A DNA stretch of 64,000 nt from Macropodus opercularis (taxonomy: Eukaryota > Chordata > Actinopteri > Anabantiformes > Osphronemidae). Positions 31,500 through 45,175 of the stretch are shown here, piece after piece. The notes beneath the pieces were generated by a model. That model was not told the origin of the DNA, did not search any database, and was given only the letters and a program-made list of their open reading frames with translations. Numbering within the stretch: position 1 is the stretch's first letter; each line of letters starts with the position of its first letter. Both the position numbers and the translations under genes were made by a program. The stretch spans positions 2,673,501-2,737,500 of the forward strand of contig CM061100.1 in NCBI GenBank assembly GCA_030770545.1. The letters are read 5' to 3'.

Positions 31500-34400
31500 T
31501 TACGTTAGAAAAACACCGCGGCGCGTTTAATTCGGCATTTAACGCCCCAATAATAATTTAAAAGAGTATTTTGCTTCCGCGGAGAACAGAGGCAGCTCAA
31601 ACCAGCACTTGTTCTAAAGTTTCTCTCTCAACTCCAGCCAGACCAAGACTGATAACTGCTGACTATTGAATGAATAAATTAAATTCAACCAGACCAACCT
31701 CAACCTCATAGTCACCCAATATTTGTATTTAATTCATAACTGATAGTACTGATAAATAAAATACAATTCAATAAAATAGCTTCTGGGTTTGTTTCGTGTG
31801 CATTAAGAGTCTCCACAAACTTCCCAACCTGTCACGCTTAGGATTCTTAATTGTTCAAGGTCTGTCACTGGTCTTATTTATTCAGAAATAAATTCAAAAC
31901 ATAATCAAAACATCTCCTTTGTTCAAATATTTGACATCTCGGCCATGGGTTGGATACTTCTGGAGATTAAAACAATAAACCCAGCCACCAGTATCTGAAG
32001 TTTATTTTAGATTGATAATAAATAATTATATTAAATATCACCTTGTGAGACCCATTTATGAAACTACAAATACTTTGGTGAAAAGATAAAAAAAAATCCT
32101 CATCCAATTATCCAATCACCAAAACACGGAAGAACATTTGTGTGTTTTGTCTACAACACAACTGTCATCCCTTTATCTCCATGGATGGATTTTTGTGAAG
32201 CTGCCTGTGGGTCTGCAGTCTCACAGTTACACACTGAGCTAACGCCTAACCATTACTACAGGTGTCATCACTTGGCTGTGATTGGACCAAAAGGGTCATG
32301 TGACACACAGTTGAAAGATTTGCTTCTTAAACTACACATAGTTTTGTAAAAGGATCAAACAATCAGCATCCAATTAGAATCACCCAAACTTGAAACTGCT
32401 GCGTGGGGCAGTGTCACAGTTACATACTGAGCTAACTCCCAGGTGTCATCACTCAGCCACGATTGGACCAAAACGGTCACGTGACACACGCAGTTGAAAG
32501 CAACTAAAACAAACAAAATATACAGTAGCATCCTCATTGTTACATTTCTACTCTTAGTGTTGTACTATCACTAGTGTCCCTTCTGTTGTGATCGTTTAGG
32601 TTCATGTTTACTTCAGTGCCACCCATGAGCCTTCTTTCAGATATAATCTGTAATATTATTTGTCAGGATTTGTTTTCAATTCAAAAGGCAGACATGTGTT
32701 TCAACAAGCATCCATCAGTGTCTGGCAGTTAGACTTCAGCCAGAACAGCTTGTTCTGGTTTATAGAAAATGATCCCATTGGATGGGTTGAGTCCAGTCTA
32801 TTTGCAGGTTTCTATAAAGTTGCTATGGGATTAAGTCCAGGCTTTAACTGGTCCACTGAAGGACCTATTTGCGCTAAATGCTGAACCACTGACCCAGTGT
32901 ACACTGTGATGCAGGTTTTCTTCAAGAACCCAATCCTCATTTGGTGGAAGGCATGCTGTCCTCCATTCCGACCACCTGCAGACCCCAGTGGTGCAGCGGT
33001 AGTTGACTAGTCCTCCCAGCAATAAAGACCCAGTTGACTGAAAACTCTGGATGTACGGTCAACTTAAGAAGTAGTCTCCATTGTTCCAGTCTTCTCTCTG
33101 AAGTTAGCTTTATAGAGAAATTTAAGACTCGACCTGTTCCTCACCCCAGTTTTATTAGAGACTAACAAAGTCTTCTGGGATAAGATTACACAAATGTGTC
33201 CAATCAGTTAAGTTTAGTCTCAGATGGACTCGAAACAACTCCTAAACACACCATCTGGAATTCAACACATTAAGAGTCTAATTGAGAGATTTAAGTTTTT
33301 GGCTAGTGATTGTAAATTGATGGAAAAAGAATGAAGTATGCAGAAAGTCGAGGGGTCTCAATACTGAATCCACTTGAGGCAATGACAATATGTGTAGAAA
33401 TCCTCCTCTTAGAGGAAAAGGTTTTTCTCATGGCCACAATAAAAAGACAATTCTTTTCACTAATAATGTTACTTTGGAGCTAATGTCACTGAAACAATTC
33501 GGCCGATTTTCACAGAGGTGCAACGGCGGCGCAAGCAGTCCTGCAACCTACTGGTATTTTTCTGACCTTGAAACACTGTTTCTAGTCACTGAGGGTTTTC
33601 ATTTGTATGCAAATGAGGAAGTGGGGGACAGTTCCAGGTACTTGGTGATAATTGAGTCTGACATTGCATGGACAATAGACGTCAGACGGCCACATCATTC
33701 CTCAGACCAACATTCATTTCATAATAACAATATTGCTTTTGTTTCTGCATCTCCTCTAAAAATAGAATCAGCTGTGGAAGTCCACCGTCCAACGTTAAGA
33801 GGAGGTTCAGCACCATGGACAGCAGCCTTGGTCGCTTTAGTCTGAGAAGGAAAACGTGGGATCATTGTAGGTAAAGTTTACTTTTACCACCAGGTAGAAC
33901 TGGATGCGTCATTCTGACATTTACAACCACTGCTACTGAACAACAGAACGTCTTGCTATTTGAAGGTTTTGTTGTTTTATCGGTGTGTCTTAGGAAGCTG
34001 AAACTTGGCATTGCTGCTATGTTTCTCTCTGTAATATTAGTTATGAACATTTGTCTTCAGTGCAGATCAAGCAGCATATTCTGCACACCACTTCTAAAGT
34101 CAAGCTCTGATCACTTCAACAGAACAAACACTGAAATGGATCAAATCTTTTAATTCATACCTCATTTCAGCTCATTTGAGTCAAGTGGGCTAATACGATA
34201 AAAATGGTCTCGAATTGAAACACTTTCAATACCAGTGTAAAAGTATTTAAACCGCTTCAACAAGTTGGATAAGTTACTATGCTAAGTGGGGAATTTTGGA
34301 CAAAGTTCAACTACATTAATTTCTTCCACTCCTATGTGCACTCATTAGCGAGTGAGCCTGGGGGTGATCATTAAAAGTGGAATAAAGCCTTTAATTAGGT

Positions 34401-34670
34401 AGCGCTGAAGCACTGCTCTTCATGGAAACAATACTTTCTAAAATCTGGTTTGTGCAGACCACCTAAAATCTAAACATCACTGCTATTACATTTAAAGAAA
34501 TAAGCATCAGAAACAAAGTACCTGAGCAACATTTGAGTGTAAAAACAGAGTAGTAATATAAAAGAATATTCTGGTTCTATCTTTACGTTTGTTACTAAAT
34601 TGATCTGTGGCCATTACAAATTTGAGCTTGCCTGAAGTCAGCTCCTGGGTGGCAGAATCAAAAGCACAAA
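31500..34670. other. Intergenic, no gene supported
   Basis: AT-rich sequence upstream of ppp1r26. It contains the diverged duplication at 32098-32502. Open frames up to about 150 codons (for example 33390-33845) match no family I know and show no splice context. Confidence 0.6.
32098..32502. repeat. Diverged direct duplication carrying CCAAT and E-box motifs
   Basis: Two related segments: about 32098-32332 and 32358-32502. Shared strings include CATCCAATTA, TCACAGTTACA.ACTGAGCTAAC, AGGTGTCATCACT and GATTGGACCAAAA.GGTCA.GTGACACAC. The second copy is shorter by an internal deletion. The second copy carries a perfect GTCACGTGAC; the first has GTCATGTGAC. Confidence 0.8.
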
Positions 34671-34678
34671 TGAAGTAA

Positions 34679-34866
34679 TAATTTAATTCAGTTTACTTAT
34701 TTAACGCCAGATCACAGCAAAGGTCATCCAAGCACTTTACAAAGTAAGGTTTCAGACCTTAGACAATGGAGCAATGCAACTATTCACAAAACAAACAGCG
34801 GGAGGAAAACCACCAGCAGAACCAGGCTCAGAGTGGATGCTCATCTGCCTCCACTGGATGAAGATG
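34679..34866 (+). mobile_element. Diverged teleost interspersed repeat
   Basis: Matches from memory a very common fish repeat: ACTTATTTAACGCCAGATCACAGC, CCAAGCACTTTACAAAGTAAGG, then ACCAGCAGAACCAGGCTCAG and CATCTGCCTCCACTGG. No flanking duplication can be made out. The class is not certain from sequence alone. Confidence 0.55.
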
Positions 34867-37304
34867 TTCTATTCTAATAAAAGCATTTCGACCCCAGCTA
34901 ATGCATTGGTTGTGTGAACTGTGTGCTGCTGTAGTTCTATAAATTACCACCAGATGGTCCTGTAGATCCGTGTAAAAACACACAATGGAGTTGGTTTTAA
35001 AACAAACAATACTGAACAAAGGCCAAGATGAAACCGCACTGCAAGACCACAGCACAAACATTTACTACTACGACAACATTTACACCCATACTATCAATAT
35101 TTAGTAGAAACACAATGAGTGAAGTCAAGTGACAGTATTTCATGTTATTTATATTTTATTTTTATATTTAGTCTGCAAGATCAAGATAATTTCCACCTTG
35201 CATGTTCCATCTTTAATCCTTTAAGCACCGGCATCAGGTTGAAATATAATATAGATTTCATATCACACTATAACTATACTTTAGCCCGAACTAAAAAAAA
35301 AACAATATGACCCTGTTGTTCTGCACAATTAAAATCTGTCAGCATCTGCTGCCACTTTAAAGTTTATTCTTACAAACTGTGCCATTTTTAGAACTCGTTA
35401 ATTGTTAAAGTAGTCGTAACCAATGCCGTGCAGCTGCGACAGGGGGCAGCAGAGAGCCGCTGTCGAGCCTCCTTTGTAATTCACTGTAGTTGTAGTATGC
35501 AGCTGAGAGAAAGGCAGAACAGTAATGGCCTTAATCATAGCACAGAGCTCAGTCTTAATCCGCATCATCGCCTTGGCTTGACAGCCCCAAATGATGGCTG
35601 ATGTTTATTACACAAAATGAAACTGATCCACAGCGCGAAATGCAGGGCATTTGGCAGGGCCATTATTTTTCCCAACGCCCCCGTCAAATATCAAAAATGC
35701 ATGCGTTTTGTTGACATGTGTGATAATTCTGAACTGGTGATCTAAAAAGGAAGATGCAGACGCTACACGTATGAGATGAACAACTCCCACCTGACGACAG
35801 CAATGGGCGACAGGGAACAAGCAAGAAATGTATTCAAACACAGATTTACTGTAGAAGGAGGCAGAACTTGAGAGTTGATGAGTGTAGGTTTTATAATGCG
35901 ATGTAAAAAGGCTTGAAGATGCTGTTCAGAGAGGAAGCCAAGACCCCAGCTGTGCCCCAGCTCCCACTCAGCACCAGCGTGTACACCCCCACAGTAACAC
36001 AGTGAGCCGCTGTTGATTTATGTTGGAAAAAAAGCTGCATATTAATACCAACCAGATACACCAGTAATAATTGTTACAATAAGCGTAAAGTATTGAACCA
36101 TCAAACTCAAAGGAGAAACATTTTGCATTGCAAATTTGTTTTGCAAAATTGGCCATCAAACAAAATAGCTCAGTGAAGAAAGTTACCATTACAGCAGCCG
36201 ACTCAAGCAAAATGATTGTGTTTTACTATTCAAACCACTGCATATTTATGTAAAAACATGAATATCTTATGCGCAGCAGGTTGAAAATTGTATTTACATA
36301 ACACCACAGGCTTTGTCTTTGCTCTCTCCGTTGTCAGTGGTTCCTATCCAATCCAGGTTATTTCTCCCTTCTCTGTGCTCTCAAAATGACAGCGTCTCTG
36401 TGTTTATCCTGGGCCATAATTCAGAGGCCGTGTGACATCCTACTCACATGAACAGTTCCAAACACGCACAACGTGACTGAAGCCGGATGGCAGAGCCGTG
36501 GCGTCATGTTCGCAACGAAAATGTAATCTGTCATTTTAAATTAAACTCTTTTTTCATTTTGGGCCTTTCTCCACTGAAACGGCAAATGAATTTGTAAAAG
36601 CTCCAACATAATCAGGTGGATAAATCTATTGAATTCAGCTGAAAGTTTGTGCAGCGTTTAATTTGTTATTGTGTCCCACTCAGGAGAAAATGTGACTTGT
36701 CAGCATGTTTGCTATTGACCAACAAGTGAACATGAGCAGTTGTCCTTTTGCATTTGAATCTCCTGCCGGTGCAGCTTTCCCGGCCTTCTGCTGTAGTACA
36801 CAGGTTTCTGTCCTTGTGTTTTCACAGACAGGGCATTCAGATGATCTGCAATGTCGCACAAAGGTTGTATTGCATAATCACTTTTCATTCCCAGCCTCAG
36901 TTATATCAGATACTGAGGGGAAATACATACTGTGATAGAGCTTTTGTGAGAGAAGACAAAAGCTAAGACTCTTTACAAGTTCTTTCAGGATGAAAGCAGG
37001 TTATATGTTGGTGAACCGCAAATGCATTGACTGCAGGCCACCACAGACATATGAGATAAAGGCTGATTTAGCAAGCTACGAAGCCTTTTACCCAAAGTTT
37101 GCAGATGCAGAGTGTGGGATGACCCTGAGAGCTCAGAGGACAATGTCATGTCAGATAAACACTCCATTTCTAACCCCAATAACCCTCTATAATCTCCACA
37201 CAGTGGGGTATTGATTGGTGAAGAAAGTACATTTAATTTCTCTCTCAGCAGGTTGGCTGAGCCCAGCTGTCCTTTAGCCCCTTCTCTTTGCCTAATGGAA
37301 TATT

Positions 37305-37305
<1 letters not shown>

Positions 37306-37338
<33 letters not shown>
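37306..37338. repeat. (CA)n microsatellite
   Basis: About 16 uninterrupted CA dinucleotides. Confidence 0.97.
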
Positions 37339-37340
<2 letters not shown>

Positions 37341-39248
37341 CACAGGTGTAGACGTACATACCACTCACGTTTTCCCTCCCTGTAATATATACAGTATATA
37401 TATCATCCTGCCATTTGAATATGATTAATCTTATGTGTAGGACGCTGCTTATAGTAGATCATCTTCATTTGTTCATGCTGCAATAAGTAAATCTCCTGTG
37501 CACAATGGAAATTAATTATAAGGCTGAACAGAACGTGGCTGCTCTAAAGAGAAGAAGCTGCAAAACGTACAGGTTTTGAGTTACATGATTTGAAACACGT
37601 GTGTCAGTGCTAAAAGAGAGGACGGTTGCCTGTCATGATTGGACATGTCATTGCTCTTTAAAGCTGCTGAGAGAACAGATACCCTTTAGATTGTTTTCAA
37701 GAACACATGCATCATCATTCTCTGAAATCTGCTAAGTAGATTACAAACAAATAGCTGCATGCTATTTCAAATGTAGATGTATTTGGTGACGGTAATAAAT
37801 AAAGTTCAGCTTATTAATTCAAGTGCAAGGTGTGGCCTTCCAGAAATCCACAGGGAAAAAGCAGTAAGTGTTGTTTTTTTTTAATCTATTTCCTCAAATG
37901 GCTGGAAAATGTTATATAAAATCAAGTTTTAGTCTAGACACTAATGCAGTTATCTATTCACAAGCATTTAAATGATGGCTTTTAGTGACACGATAAACGT
38001 AAGATCATTGACTTCCAGGTACGAAGAAATAAAAGCATGAAGGTAAATTGATGATTAAAATTCACCCACGTGTGATAAAAATGGCTTTTTGTGTGGTTTG
38101 CAACAAACATCTTCTGCGTTGTGTCATGTTCGTGCACTGGAAGCAAAGCACATTCATTTAGCACATTACTAGGCAAGACAAACTCTGCGTTGTTAAGAGT
38201 GGTCTCCTGAACTAAAAGTTTGTCTGGCATCTAGTGCCACTGGGAGTGTTTGTGAGTTTGACCATATGTCTCCTACGGGGACAGAATCCCCACGCGTCTT
38301 TTCCCAGTAGCCCTTTCTCTGGGGATTTTACGATGACATCCAACCTGATTAGAAGCACGATGACATCATGTGCATCCGTTCTCTCTCCCTGAAGACCCAG
38401 GGACAGAGGCAGTGGATCGGTGTTGATAACATCTCCCATAAACACAGAACAGTCTGCAACTTATACACATCTGTGCATCTGTTTGGATGGAAATAATCCA
38501 CAGTGATAAAATTAAAAACCTGCGACAATCAGTGTCTTGTGAAGCACATTTGTACTAAAAACAACAATATGGAACCTTAATTACGAGATAAAAGCCTCTG
38601 AGCTCACATGAAACAAGATTTACTCAGATGCAAGTCGTCTTGAGCTCTTGGCATCTGGAAAGACAGTGTTTGTCTAGTTAACGTGACTTTTAACCAGAGC
38701 ACCCCCTCAGGTTCAGCACTGGGACAGGAGTGAAAGGTTGCTTATGAAATATAAATGTCACCCAAGGGACGAGTGGTGGTGTCAGGGTTTTTCTGTGATG
38801 GGTGAGAGCTAAGAGCTAAGAGGTTACCAGACATCTGTGATTACATTTACACTGTGGAAGATAGAATTATAATACGTTTAACTGCAGCAATGCGGCAAAG
38901 ATTATGCAAAAAATGTTGAATGCCCATTCTTTGACCAGTATAAATGAAGCTTCCCTTTTAATATCCTCACCCCCTGTGATGCGCCAGTGTCAGCATTCAT
39001 TTGTCATTCACCAGGTACAGTCTAAATAGCAAAAAGCAGCTTTCTTTCATTCTGTCAATCATGAGCACACACACGCATGACGCCTGTATGCAGATTTGAA
39101 TGACACATACAATAGCTAGTAACCTTTACAGAAGACCTGCTGGAAATGCTGAATGCGGAATTTATTATTCAGTATCTCCAGCATCTGCTTGGCTGCTGTA
39201 CATGTTGCAGTGGCACTGTTTTCAGATATACCCCCTGTTTTTGGACAG

Positions 39249-39359
39249 GCCACTCGTTCAGGGTTTACCCGGTGTCTTGTCCAGAGACAAGTTGGCTCCA
39301 GCTCCCCTGCAAACCCAACCAGGACTAATGCTCAGGATAACGGATGGATGGACGGATGT
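39249..39359 (+). mobile_element. Relic of a teleost SINE/LINE tail
   Basis: Degenerate version of the 3' part of the SINE seen at 16310-16684: GTTCAGGGTTTACCC, TTGGCTCCAGCTCCCC, and the terminal GGATGGATGGACGGATG. Confidence 0.6.
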
Positions 39360-42300
39360 TCAGCGTGAAATATCGAGTGCTTTGCTGCTCCACTACCTTC
39401 GCCTGCTAGTCATTACGTTTGTCCCTCTTTGGTGCACTAACAACAAAAGTTTCAGGTTTCTAGTTTCCACAAATCAAGCAGCTAATGGGTGTTAGAAAAC
39501 AACCCAGTAGGGCTGAGAGGAACTGCAGAGTTGAGTAGTTATTCTCTGGCAGACTGGTGATTGTCTTTGAATGACTTTCATGCTTCTTAGTCATTTAATG
39601 CACTGTATATATAAAAATATTGATCAGTGCAGTTTAATGTCAAATGGATTCTGCAGGTGCTTGATTTTGGTGGGTATTGAGCACAGTCCCCAAGGCAACA
39701 GCTGAACAGTTGTTGAGGAGACTGAACGTCCTGTGACCTTGAGGTTTCATTATCACGGCAGCTTTTCCTGGCAGCGCGTCTCCAGGTGAACTGGTTTAAA
39801 ATGAGGGACCCTAGGACCCGTACAATCTGCTTCCACAGCCTACATTCTGGCGACTGAAACGGCACAGCTCCACCCACACGGGGTTCAGGTCTGCAAGAAG
39901 TCCAACAGGAGAAGGCTGAGGCTTTGGAGCATTGATCCATGGATTAGAAACTGACAGATGGGACATAGAATAGCGTGTCAGCGGCTGAGTGATATGTATT
40001 TGAGCTTATCTCTACAAAGAACTCTGGAAGCCCTGGAACCAAACTCCCAGATAAAACTGGATTCTAGTTTTTAGTTGTTGCCCAGGATTAGAGGCACCAG
40101 AGGCAGCTGGCTGGCGTAGTGATAGTCAAAAGCCCCCAGCTGAGCTACACTGCCCCTGCATTGTTTCCACATTTAACCTAGTGCACAACAGCGTCAAGCC
40201 AACTCATCCTTTCTACAGGGCAAAAAATGAAGGAACAAACAAAAAAGGATTGTTGTACTGTGTGTTCCAGGACAGAAATATGAAATCTCCACAGCAAAGA
40301 CTTGTTTTTAGCCTTACAGTATGGCATGAAATATAAATTCAGCTACTGGAGCAGGTAAAAATATTTGTTGTGTGCTTGACGTGCATCAGGGCATGTTCAG
40401 TATTTATTCAGGGCGTATATCCATCGTTCTCTGTCCAGATACTCAACGAGAAAATATATTTATATGCTCTATTTTAGGAGGACAATAGCCCATCGCACAA
40501 GCTGTGATGCACCATGTGGCTCAGGTAAAACGAGATTCTAGTTATTTGTCAAATTTGTTTACAGTGGAGGAGAAAACCCTGCAGCTTCTCTGTAAGATGT
40601 TCCATTATTGAGCCATTTCTTTGTTCCTTCAGTGGAGCAGACCCTGTGGCGGTCGGACCAAACCATAAACAGAAAAACAGCTCCCCCGTGGTCTTAGACC
40701 ACATATTCCTTTCAATAAAACATGGACATGCAAGTAGTCCACCATACAGATGGAATGACTGGATAGTGGTTTGGGATAATGTCACCTCTCGCTGCACTGC
40801 CAACCCTTTTTGTTGGTTGCTAGGAGACAACAGTGTAGTGCCTAAAGGTTTTCAGAGATGGTGTAATGTGCCACACATTAGAGCAGCGTTACCGGCAACT
40901 TTCTGTGATACGGCAAAGTCGCACATTTGAAATTACACTAGAGAAGATGAATCTGAGACGATTACATAAGCTGTATGATGTCCAGGAATTTAACAGGGCT
41001 TACAAGTATTATCTTTTCTGTTTGGTTGCAAATGACTCGTATGCCTCCGCCAGTGGGGGGCGGTAAAGGTCCACAGCAGGTTGACGATCTTTCCTTAGCA
41101 ACTTTGCTCCTTTTTCGTTTGCCTTCTTCCTCAGGTTTGAGTTTTCCCAAACTAATTTCAACTTGCTTCGCAGAATAAACCCAGGCAGGACGGATTTTCG
41201 TGTACATGAACATCAGCAACCCTCCAATTAATCATGAAAAATGAAATTGCTCTGAATAATTATTCAAGTGGGTGTGAAATATTTGTACCAAGGTGTAAGA
41301 CAAACCAAGGAAATGTAAAGTATTAGTTAGTATAATTAAACCTGATTTGTCGCCACCAGTAGATAGAAGTGAGTCATGTGAAATGTTCAAGGAGTTTTCA
41401 CAGTCAGAACACTGATATTTAGAAAATACAGAAATATTTATTTCCACAACTAACGATGCAGAAATGTGTGTTGTGTTTATATAATGCTTAGCAGTGAGCA
41501 CGGGTAAAAGTGCTGATGTGTCAGTTTCACAAATGAATCCCTTTAGTTGCGTAAGAACAATTTATATCAGTGAATTCATCACCAACAAGTATTTGAAACC
41601 AAATCCTACAAATTATGGCAGATCCCAGATCCTAAAAAATTATTGTAGGATGCATTTTCAGAACTGAAATGACAAGACTATAAAAGCTACATGCATCTTA
41701 CCGGATCTTCCAGTTTATTGAGTTCTGCCCCTTTCATCCATGTCAACAAAATGACGTGACGCGACTCTGCACAGCGTGAAACGGTAAAACGACACGTGGA
41801 GGTTAACGGCGTAATGACGGGCACCGCAGCATCTCCCTGAGACGCCACGACGCTCTGCTACTCTAAAAAGTGAATCAAGGCTTTTTAATCAAAGTTTGCT
41901 CAAGAGTCAATTTGTCAAGTTGAAGAGAATGTATTTGTTGATGTCTGCTTATATACTGTACTTGTGGCTCATCCTGTCCATTCAGCCTGCTGCAGCACTG
42001 TCTGTGGTGCTGGGCAAACACAAAGACTTTTCTGATTGATAGCTCGTCTGTATTCTGTGTGAATACACACTATTCTTTCCTCAACCCCACTATGCTCCCT
42101 CTGATAAGATCTTCATCTCAGCAGAAGAGCACTACCTTCAGCTGAGAAATGTTTGGAGTTTCTTGGCATGCCTGCAGGCCCACGTACCCGAGGTGATTTG
42201 GGATTTGTTGTGAGACACTTTGCTGTCGCGGCAGCATATGGGGGGTGAAGAAGTTGCACTGAGCTAAGGGCCCATTCATTCCTGTCGACAGGATGCTGGC

Positions 42301-45147
42301 GAATCTTTGGCCATTTGCTCGGCTTTTGTGTGGTCGTCTGCTGCCACATTTCCTGGAAGCATAGTTTAAGCCTCAGTAAATCAAAGGCTGAAGATTTAAT
42401 TGTTGAGGAAGAGAAATTTGTTTAGAGGTGTGTTGGCCCCCCTGAGGAAACAACAATCGAAAAAAGTGTAATAGAAGTCTGCTCTGGAAATAAAAAAAAA
42501 AAGAGACGGTAAATTGCAGTCGGCAGGAATCAGGACTGCTAATAAGAGATCAATCCCAAAAGAATGTTCCCAGCTGAAGTCAGATTTATAAACTACCACC
42601 ATGTTAGAGGGCATTAAATTAGGAGATGGTTCTAAGGTCTGGGCATCATCATTTTCACATCACAATGTATTTTACCATGTCCTACTGTACCTAATAATGT
42701 GGCCAGTGAGTTTAGCTTGCACAAAATGCCACGAATCAATTTGCTGGGAGGAAAATATAAATATATATATAAACACAAATCATTATATTTGAAACACGTT
42801 TTTGATTTCTTTGAGTTGGTCTAATTACTGCATCTGATTGCGTCCATGACTGAGGAATTAGTGGCACCAGCTGTTTTTATACACAGTGATAGAGGATGGA
42901 AACGTTCACATTTGGTTGAAATTCAGGCTGCGTGAGGACGAGCAACGTGTCAACCTGATCTCATCACTCAGGCTTCGTCTTCGTTTAGGTGGAGCTGTTT
43001 AGAGTCAGCGTAACAACAGGAATCAGCTAATAAGAAAAACTCATGACAATTCATTTTTAACCTGTGCAACATTTGAGAGATTCAATGTGGATTGAGGGCA
43101 CTGAGGGTGATTTTCAGAATTTGGTTTTGCATTGACAAGAAAAGCCTGACATCACATGTGCGTTGGCAGCAGCCAGACGCACGGCACAGTGTGCTGAACA
43201 GAAGTGAAGCTGAATTATTAATGCACATTTGTGAGCTCAGATGGACAGCACTGCTTCCTGTGATTACATTCGCTCATGAGTTCTGCCTGAGTGATTAGCT
43301 CGACTTTGCGTAGATATGTAATGGTGGGGTATTTATAGTGTAGATCTGCGCACTGGGAGCGCGGCGTCTACTCAAGCGGAGGCTGTTCGTCACGGCGGAG
43401 CGCTGATGAAGGTGGTCAGGTGGGGGCCAAGGCTGTCAAACACAGAAACACTTTACCAGGCTGCATCTGTCACGGTTGTGTCAGAGCACTCAATGCACAG
43501 CAGGCAAAAGGGAAATAAGGGCGAGAAGGCATTTTACAGCACAATGCCCCGCTGTTTAGACACCACTCGCTGCCTGTTCAGCTGGAATGACACTCAGGAT
43601 TTTGACAAAGATATTGAGCTCCAAAGTCCACAGCTGGGAGAATTTATTATAACCCTCACCCCAGCCGACGGCAGCAGCCACTGAGCTGTAAGGGAGAACA
43701 ATAAATCAGGAAGCGGAGGCTAAGTTGGCCAAGTGGACCCGTCCCAAACGTACAATTGTCAGCTGTCTTATCGCAGGACCAGTGAGCAGTGGAGATGATG
43801 TTCGCTACATAAGTGGATAATGGACACACGCCTCCAGGGGGAGACGCACCTGGTACAACCATTGCACTTGAGGCACACTGTTGGCGGCTGAGGTGCATTG
43901 TGGACATTGTAGACAATAAATAATTAACAATAAATAAACAATACATACTACAATACCTATGCAATGTTCTGTATAATGACACCCAGCTGTCTGAGAAAAT
44001 TACTTAATCTCTGGTACAAGTTTAATTAGATTTTCTTACTGGTTTTTAAAGATTAACTGCAGAATAATAAAGATAATCTGCAGAAGGAACTTTGGGGATT
44101 TGGAGCAGAGTTGGACGGAGGCAGATACGCCATAAAGCTGTGCTGGGATTCATTGCAGTTAAAAGTGATCACTATACAGGATATGCTCGCCATTATTTCT
44201 TTTAGATAAAACAGTAAACACCTTCAGACACTATGTGAACATACCAGTATTTAGTAGTTTGCCCTCTCACATGCTGACAAAACAGAAAAGCACACCAGGC
44301 TCAGGCTTATCATTGTTTTCTGTGTATTCTCTTTGTTTTTAAGATCCATCTTGTGATGTCTTATTCTCCACTGATGCTCTGGTAAAGTTTAAAGTCGGGT
44401 GATGTTTTAATTCTCCTTACCCCGGATTCGTATGAAACTTTAATGATCTCTGTATGAAAACTGGGTCATTGCAGCAGCTTTGAATATGATACAGTATAGA
44501 CCAAGCACGAGTACTGAGGAAACAGGTACTGCAACATACGGCAAGTGAAACACTGTACATTCATTTAGTGTGTGTGAAATATGCATTAGAATTTAAATTC
44601 TTTGACATTTGAGCAAACTAGAGCCAGTTTTACTGGACCGGCTTCATTAGCTTTGTTTTGCAGTCAGTTTATGAACTACTGGCTTATTCTGTTATTCTGT
44701 TTACAGCAACAAGAAAAGCAAAGATTGAAACATTCGTCCAATCAATTATGAAAATTCCTCTTTTAAATATGAAACACGTTGTCCTCTGCCAGTGTCAGTG
44801 CAGCCTCCACAGTCAGTCCTCCCACATGCTCTACTTCACTCACGCCACCCCTCATTTTGGCTTTGTTACTTCTCGTATTCTTATTCCGCTCATCTCTTTC
44901 CCTCAGGGCACTGAGTCCTGGAGGCCTTTGGGTTTTGCAGATGGACTCAGCTCAGTCCTGGGGATAAGAAGTAGAGACTCTCTTCTGGGATTCAAAGAAT
45001 AATGACGCGGTGGACGGGTTGTGCCCTGCGGCCTGATTATGGCGTCCAACTCTATAGTGGGACAGTGGGTTTCAGTATTACTAACACACACTCAAGGTTT
45101 TACCCGGAAGATTTTTATGAATTACATAAAAACACAGCAACTACGAG

Positions 45148-45175
45148 GGTCTGAATACTTTCTGAAGTGCAGACT
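45148..45175. mobile_element. Possible Tc1/mariner terminus relic
   Basis: GGGTCTGAATACTTTCTGAA resembles the conserved end of fish Tc1-like transposons. No partner terminus or transposase remnant was found nearby. Confidence 0.25.

Larger units (their letters stand above)
34870..41800. other. Intergenic, no gene supported
   Basis: Mixed AT-rich sequence with islands of more complex sequence. Noted within it: a (CA)n run at 37306-37338, a SINE-tail relic at 39249-39359, and an AGGGGGCAGC string at 35441-35450. Open frames are short and match nothing I recognise. Confidence 0.6.

Noticed and set aside
32983..33012. GTGGTGCAGCGGTAGTTGACT as a tRNA-SINE fragment
   Set aside because: Only about 20 bases resemble a tRNA head, and no B box or SINE body follows.
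33390..33845. 151-codon open frame in the intergenic region
   Set aside because: No recognisable family, no splice or promoter context, and unremarkable composition; length alone is not enough.
39587..39940. 117-codon minus-strand open frame
   Set aside because: No family recognised, Cys/Ser-rich random-looking composition, and no gene context.
42740..42780. AT-rich ATATATA stretch as a possible element
   Set aside because: Short low-complexity sequence with no repeat structure worth annotating.
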